Source: Microcaldota archaeon
GTDB lineage: Archaea; Micrarchaeota; Micrarchaeia; Micrarchaeales; Micrarchaeaceae
DNA length: 8,036 nucleotides
Assembly: GCA_030039935.1 (NCBI GenBank)
Contig: JASHUQ010000011.1
Span: 1 to 8,036, forward strand
Direction: 5' to 3'
Each line of letters begins with the position of its first letter. Position 1 is the stretch's first letter. Positions 5,005-8,036 of this stretch are shown piece by piece. The notes under the pieces are model-generated. The model was not told the origin of the DNA. It ran no database searches and worked only from the letters and a program-made list of their open reading frames with translations. The position numbers and the translations under genes are program-made.

Positions 5005-6546
5005 TCAGAATATTGAGTTGTACCTCTTGTCGTTGTCCTTCTTGAGCCCGAAATACTTCAGTATAGTTGGCTCTATGTTGTAGACATAAAGATGCCGCTT
5101 TTCTATTTTCCTGTAGTTTATCTGTTCTCCATAGCCTACAATTCCGAATATTCCGTTTCTTAGATGGTCCCCGCTTTTTGCTGGTTCTGGTTTCATAAAA
5201 AGGCCTCCGCTTTTCAGATAGCCAAAAGCATCGAGAAGGTACCCATTCTTTACCTCTGCAATAATATCAGGAGCAATGAAAAGCCTTGTTCCTTCGTAGT
5301 AATCATCTGCGTCAAAAGCATCTATTATCAATCTTTTTCCATTTTTGTCTTTCACTTTGAGGAGATCGGCGATTATCTTTCTCTTCAGCTCTTTCTTTTC
5401 ATTCTTTGTCACAATCCCATCCTCGAACCTTTCATCGTTTATGAATATCGTTGACATTGGGCAGTTTGCTATGCTTGCAAACGCCTGAGTTCTTTTCATG
5501 TCATAGTCAAAGTCGTGCAGCCTTGTGTAATCTTCTGAAGATGTTCCAGAGAGAGTCTTTTCCAGTATTGACTTGACCATCTTTTTTCCTCTTGGGGAAA
5601 GCTTGTCATATAGCAGCTTCCTTGAGAAAGATCTATGTGTTAAACTAATTCCAGTCTCTCTTATCTTGTATTTTATGCCAGAGCTTTTCCCGCTTTGTAT
5701 CTCTTTTTCTATCGCCTTCTTTGGAATCGCATATTTCCTGTTTATCAACCATCCATTCATTAGGAATTTCTCCCTAATCGGCTGTGCTCCGTGGTCTGAA
5801 ACAACCATGAAAAGCGCGTTTTCCTCTTTTGCTCTTTTTTCCACCCATTCCATGAAGTTAGATATTCCCTTGTAGAGCGGAAGTATGTACTCTCTCCAGT
5901 TCTTGTCCCCAAGAGAATAGTGCTGCAATCTGTCCTGCTCTGTAAAGCAGATAAACGCAAGGTCGTACTCATTGCTGTTTATGAGCTCCTTGCTCACTCT
6001 GCTCCTCGCATTTATTCCATTGAGATACTTTGATGATGCTTCCTTGAATGTTATTTCCTTTTTCATAAGTTGCCCTTCCAGTGCCGGCTCTCCTGTGAAA
6101 GAGTACTTTTCAGAAATAGATTTCACCTTTTCAGAAGTGTATCTTGCTGGAAGCGGAAACCCGGTTATCATATCTACATTCCTTTCTCCTGAAGGCCTTA
6201 CAAGCATTGCGGGGGTCACGACAAGGCTCTTTATGCTCTTCCTAGAAAGCGTGTCCCAGAACGGCGGTTTTATCTTTGGATCGTAGTAAACAACACTCTT
6301 AGTGTAGTTTGGCTCCATTTTGAAGAATTCAGGAACGCCGTGCTCTCCTGGCCTATACCCAGTGTATATGCTTGGCCATGACGGACCTGTCATTGGCGGT
6401 ATCGTAGACTCGAGGTTTGTAAGGCAGCCATTGCCTATTATCTCTGCAAATCCCTTCATGCTGTATTTCTTGTAATATTCCCTTATCATCCACAATGGCG
6501 CTGAGTCTATTCCTATAAGATAAAGTTTCTTTCCTTTCATGATCAT
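5005..6546 (-). CDS. Alkaline-phosphatase-superfamily phosphodiesterase/nucleotide pyrophosphatase
   Basis: A 513-aa soluble enzyme of the type I phosphodiesterase (NPP-like) branch, predicted to split phosphate mono- or diesters with two metal ions. The complete active-site set is visible: D14 (IGIDSA), nucleophile T53 (PPMTGPSWPSIYTG), D205 and H209 (FTEQDRLQHY), D251 and H252 (VVSDHG) and H461 (SGDHLRNG). The C-terminal YNIEPTILKYFGL resembles the usual DIAPTLLxLLGL ending. There is no signal peptide or membrane segment, so it probably works in the cytoplasm. The start ATG 6546 overlaps the upstream glycosyltransferase stop (TGATG, 1 nt), so the two are co-translated; ATG 6540 is an alternative start. 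With this neighbour, a role on sugar-nucleotide, glycolipid or glycan phosphates is plausible, but the substrate cannot be read from sequence. Regions 130-190 and 255-350 are lineage-specific inserts. Confidence 0.86.
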   Translation of the reverse strand: MIMKGKKLYLIGIDSAPLWMIREYYKKYSMKGFAEIIGNGCLTNLESTIPPMTGPSWPSIYTGYRPGEHGVPEFFKMEPNYTKSVVYYDPKIKPPFWDTLSRKSIKSLVVTPAMLVRPSGERNVDMITGFPLPARYTSEKVKSISEKYSFTGEPALEGQLMKKEITFKEASSKYLNGINARSRVSKELINSNEYDLAFICFTEQDRLQHYSLGDKNWREYILPLYKGISNFMEWVEKRAKEENALFMVVSDHGAQPIREKFLMNGWLINRKYAIPKKAIEKEIQSGKSSGIKYKIRETGISLTHRSFSRKLLYDKLSPRGKKMVKSILEKTLSGTSSEDYTRLHDFDYDMKRTQAFASIANCPMSTIFINDERFEDGIVTKNEKKELKRKIIADLLKVKDKNGKRLIIDAFDADDYYEGTRLFIAPDIIAEVKNGYLLDAFGYLKSGGLFMKPEPAKSGDHLRNGIFGIVGYGEQINYRKIEKRHLYVYNIEPTILKYFGLKKDNDKRYNSIF

Positions 6547-7679
6547 CAGCTTTCTGTGAACATCCTGTCAAGTTTTGGAAGAATTGCCCTTGGCCCGAAC
6601 TTTTCTATTACATAATTGGATATCTTTCTCTTGAGAATAGCGTTTATCTTGTGCTCTTTCCAAAGCCTGTGATATTTTACAATGCATTTAGCATATTCAT
6701 CTGTATTAAATTTCTTTATAAGTTTCCCCTGAAACTCCTTTTGCATTATGTCCCTTGGTCCCTTTATGTCAAATGCAATAGCAGGTACTCCGTAGGTCTG
6801 CGCCTCGAGTAAAGTAAGGCCGAATGTTTCGTATCTTGATGTATGGAGTAATAGACTAGCATTCCTGTAATGCTCTCTAAGTTCCTTTTCTCCGACAAAG
6901 CCAAACCACTTTACGTTCTTTCTGTGGTTTTCTGATAGATTTCTTATGAAATCCTCTCCATTGTCCCCAGATCCTATTATCTCAAAATTTATGCTGTTGT
7001 CAATCTGCAATGTTTTTTCTATAATATCTGAAAGAAGGTCCAATCCTTTTGGAATTATGTCTAGCCTACCAACAAAAAGCGCAACAAATCCCTTTTTATT
7101 ATCAACAATGTCGCTTTTCTTCACATAGGCTGTTGTGAAATCGTTTATGTAGTATATTCTTCCCTTGTATCCCCTCTTTCTAAGATAAAGCATGTCGTCC
7201 TTGTTTATTACTCTTATATTCGGTATTCTGAATATTGCATAATCCCTTATATGCCTGAAGAACCACATTCCTACGTTTCTTATTGCCCCGTTTCTTATTG
7301 GCTCATTCCTTGTTGCGCTTGGATTGTGCATCTCGAATATAAGCTTTTTATTGTACTTTCTTGCTGCTCTCAGAAGCATAATGTTTGTCAATGGATTTAC
7401 ATCATAGTTGCATATGATATCGAAATCCTTTATCATGTCTATTGCCCTAATACCGCTGCGTGTAAGCGGCGTCCTCTTTAATATAGTATTATAGTACACA
7501 ACATTAGACCTTGTGAGCTCTCCAATGCTTTCCATCCTCACCCTGTGCCCTCTTTTCTGCCTGCATGAGAAAAATGTTATTTGTATGTCTTTCAAGAGCA
7601 TGGATGTCTCGATTGCATGCCTCTCCGCCCCTCCAAAGTACCTTATGTCTGTTCCAGTAAATATCGCAACCTTCTTCAT
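6546..7679 (-). CDS. GT4-family glycosyltransferase
   Basis: A 377-aa GT-B-fold enzyme that moves a sugar from a nucleotide-sugar donor to an acceptor, probably a glycan or lipid at the inner membrane face. The N-terminal Rossmann domain starts VAIFTG with the acceptor-side GGAERH loop (16-21). The C-terminal domain has the FVGRLDIIPKGLDLL entry (202-216), an IIGSGDNG strand-loop and the EX7E donor motif ETFGLTLLE (284-292), followed by A-TYGVPAIAFDIKGPRDIM. There is no membrane segment. ATG 7679 (MKKVAIF) is chosen because a TATA box centred at 7706 places transcription at about 7680, making it leaderless. ATG 7685 is possible; the upstream GTG at 7700 would precede the predicted transcript. 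It is the first gene of a two-gene operon with the phosphodiesterase. Donor and acceptor are unknown. Confidence 0.88.
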   Translation of the reverse strand: MKKVAIFTGTDIRYFGGAERHAIETSMLLKDIQITFFSCRQKRGHRVRMESIGELTRSNVVYYNTILKRTPLTRSGIRAIDMIKDFDIICNYDVNPLTNIMLLRAARKYNKKLIFEMHNPSATRNEPIRNGAIRNVGMWFFRHIRDYAIFRIPNIRVINKDDMLYLRKRGYKGRIYYINDFTTAYVKKSDIVDNKKGFVALFVGRLDIIPKGLDLLSDIIEKTLQIDNSINFEIIGSGDNGEDFIRNLSENHRKNVKWFGFVGEKELREHYRNASLLLHTSRYETFGLTLLEAQTYGVPAIAFDIKGPRDIMQKEFQGKLIKKFNTDEYAKCIVKYHRLWKEHKINAILKRKISNYVIEKFGPRAILPKLDRMFTES

Positions 7680-7702
7680 AGACATTATAAATGATGGCAC
7701 TA

Positions 7703-7710
7703 CTTATAAA
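7703..7710 (-). promoter_or_regulatory. TATA box for the glycosyltransferase-phosphodiesterase operon
   Basis: On the minus strand AAAAGGGTTTATAAG: a purine-rich BRE-like stretch followed by TTTATAAG. Spacing to ATG 7679 is typical of a leaderless archaeal transcript. Confidence 0.7.
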
Positions 7711-7793
7711 CCCTTTTAGTGCAGTGCAAAAATTTACCAATATCGTTGCAAATTTAGGAAATTGCTAAGCGTTTTGATTTACCGAGTGCTATG

Positions 7794-7812
7794 TCACCGA
7801 AAGGTTTAAAAA
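7794..7812 (+). promoter_or_regulatory. Unassigned + strand promoter (BRE plus TATA)
   Basis: The + strand reads TCACCGAAAGGTTTAAAAA. TCACCGAAAG is identical to the BRE region of the hicBA promoter, and TTTAAAAA is a good TATA box. Transcription would start near 7834, yet no convincing reading frame follows before the tRNA at 7930. A second TATA-like run (catatatatatta, 7835-7847) lies just after it. It may drive a small RNA or a longer tRNA precursor. Confidence 0.45.
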
Positions 7813-7861
7813 GGACCAGAATTTTCCATAAGAACATATATATATTAAAATTGGGGATATT

Positions 7862-7897
7862 GTCTGCTGCCAGAAATAAAATCCGCGGCGAGCAAAC
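7862..7897 (+). other. GC-rich hairpin, possible small RNA
   Basis: GTCTGCTGCC (7862-7871) can pair with GGCGAGCAAAC (7887-7897), giving nine pairs with one C-A mismatch and one bulged G and a 15-nt loop. It is a GC-rich island in an AT-rich spacer, lies after an unassigned promoter and ends at the tRNA TATA box. No C/D-box motifs are seen. An ACA at 7896-7898 is noted, but the hairpin is too short for a standard archaeal H/ACA RNA. Confidence 0.3.
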
Positions 7898-7899
7898 AA

Positions 7900-7907
7900 T
7901 TATTTAT
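7900..7907 (+). promoter_or_regulatory. TATA box for tRNA-Leu
   Basis: TTATTTAT centred about 26 bases before the first tRNA base, the standard distance for an archaeal tRNA gene transcribed from its 5' end. Confidence 0.6.
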
Positions 7908-7929
7908 GTTGATATTTAGAAATTAGCAT

Positions 7930-8027
7930 GCAGGGATGGCGGAGCTTGGTCAAACGCGACGGACTCAAGATCCGTTGGCTTAGGCCTGCGGGAGTTCAAA
8001 AACATTGAACAAATCTCCCTCCCTGCA
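7930..8027 (+). tRNA. tRNA-Leu (anticodon CAA), intron-containing
   Basis: Acceptor stem GCAGGGA/TCCCTGC pairs fully, with discriminator A73 as in leucine tRNAs. The D-arm has stem GCG/CGC and G18-G19 at 7948-7949. The anticodon stem ACGGA/TCCGT encloses loop CTCAAGA, giving anticodon CAA at 7966-7968 (reads UUG). A long variable arm (GGC-TTAG-GCC, 7977-7986) confirms the class II Leu type. The T-stem GGGAG/CTCCC is perfect, but the 20-nt T-loop contains a 13-nt insertion. Removing it restores the normal TTCAAAT loop and an 85-nt mature tRNA. No CCA is encoded, so CCA must be added after transcription. There is no anticodon-loop intron. Confidence 0.93.
8000..8012 (+). other. 13-nt tRNA intron in the T-loop (about position 58/59)
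   Basis: Exonic GTTC (7994-7997) pairs with intronic GAAC (8007-8010). Each strand of this 4-bp helix is followed by AAA, and the exons continue the stem with A-U, G-C, G-U and G-C pairs. This is a bulge-helix-bulge site, relaxed on the intron side, for the archaeal splicing endonuclease. Cutting after the second A of each AAA removes 13 nt and rebuilds TTCAAAT. The repeated A's allow small shifts of the boundary that give the same product. Confidence 0.82.
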
Positions 8028-8036
8028 AAATGTGAT

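Noticed and set aside
5164..5875. + strand frames at 5164-5454 and 5573-5875 and similar frames opposite the phosphodiesterase and glycosyltransferase
   Set aside because: They are shadows of the minus-strand operon, with Phe/Ser-rich low-information translations and no promoter.
7680..7700. Longer glycosyltransferase N-terminus from GTG 7700
   Set aside because: The TATA box at 7703-7710 places the transcript start at about 7680, after this codon, and GT4 proteins usually begin a few residues before the first strand, as MKKVAIF does.
7791..7919. 42-codon + strand frame starting ATG 7791 and ending TAG 7919
   Set aside because: A promoter-like BRE/TATA lies inside it, no TATA box precedes it at the right distance, its end overlaps the tRNA TATA box, and a 42-codon frame is expected by chance in AT-rich DNA.

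Overview
The window most likely comes from an archaeon, probably a small-genome DPANN lineage such as Micrarchaeota (ARMAN-like). The domain is well supported: genes sit behind BRE/TATA-type promoters placed for leaderless or short-leader transcripts, Shine-Dalgarno sites are essentially absent, the TyrRS is of the archaeal/eukaryotic type, and the tRNA-Leu lacks an encoded CCA and carries a 13-nt intron in its T-loop. The lineage guess is inference only, resting on the odd intron site and very tight packing.

Left, accessory-looking part (1-1867). The 3' end of a Nudix hydrolase gene on + meets a minus-strand gene for a secreted Ser/Thr-rich, mucin-like surface protein. Next on the minus strand is a hicB-hicA toxin-antitoxin pair. 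This pair is bracketed by two copies of a 48-bp direct repeat (1240-1287 and 1819-1866, 45/48 identical). The second copy begins 1 nt after the stop codon of the next gene. A short fragment of the same motif (AAGCCCCAA on the minus strand) also follows the surface-protein stop codon, so three successive minus-strand units share a post-stop element. This cassette-like layout is the most unusual architecture in the window.

Middle part (1868-3829). A CPA-type cation:proton antiporter (minus) lacks the usual ion-binding Asp and has NA where the family has ND or TD. Divergent from it is a small one-pass membrane protein with a glycosylation-site-rich outer domain. Converging on that, with 1 nt between the stop codons, is a 96-aa charged helical protein of unknown function.

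Right part (3830-8036). Tyrosyl-tRNA synthetase (+) resembles the plant/protist-type TyrRS more than the Methanocaldococcus type and has a degenerate HIGH motif. Its stop codon directly abuts that of a convergent minus-strand operon in which a GT4 glycosyltransferase is followed, with a 1-nt overlap, by a soluble alkaline-phosphatase-superfamily phosphodiesterase; together they probably act in glycan or glycolipid metabolism. The last 240 bases hold an unassigned + strand promoter, a GC-rich hairpin and tRNA-Leu(CAA) with its own TATA box. There is no gene-free stretch over 300 bases.
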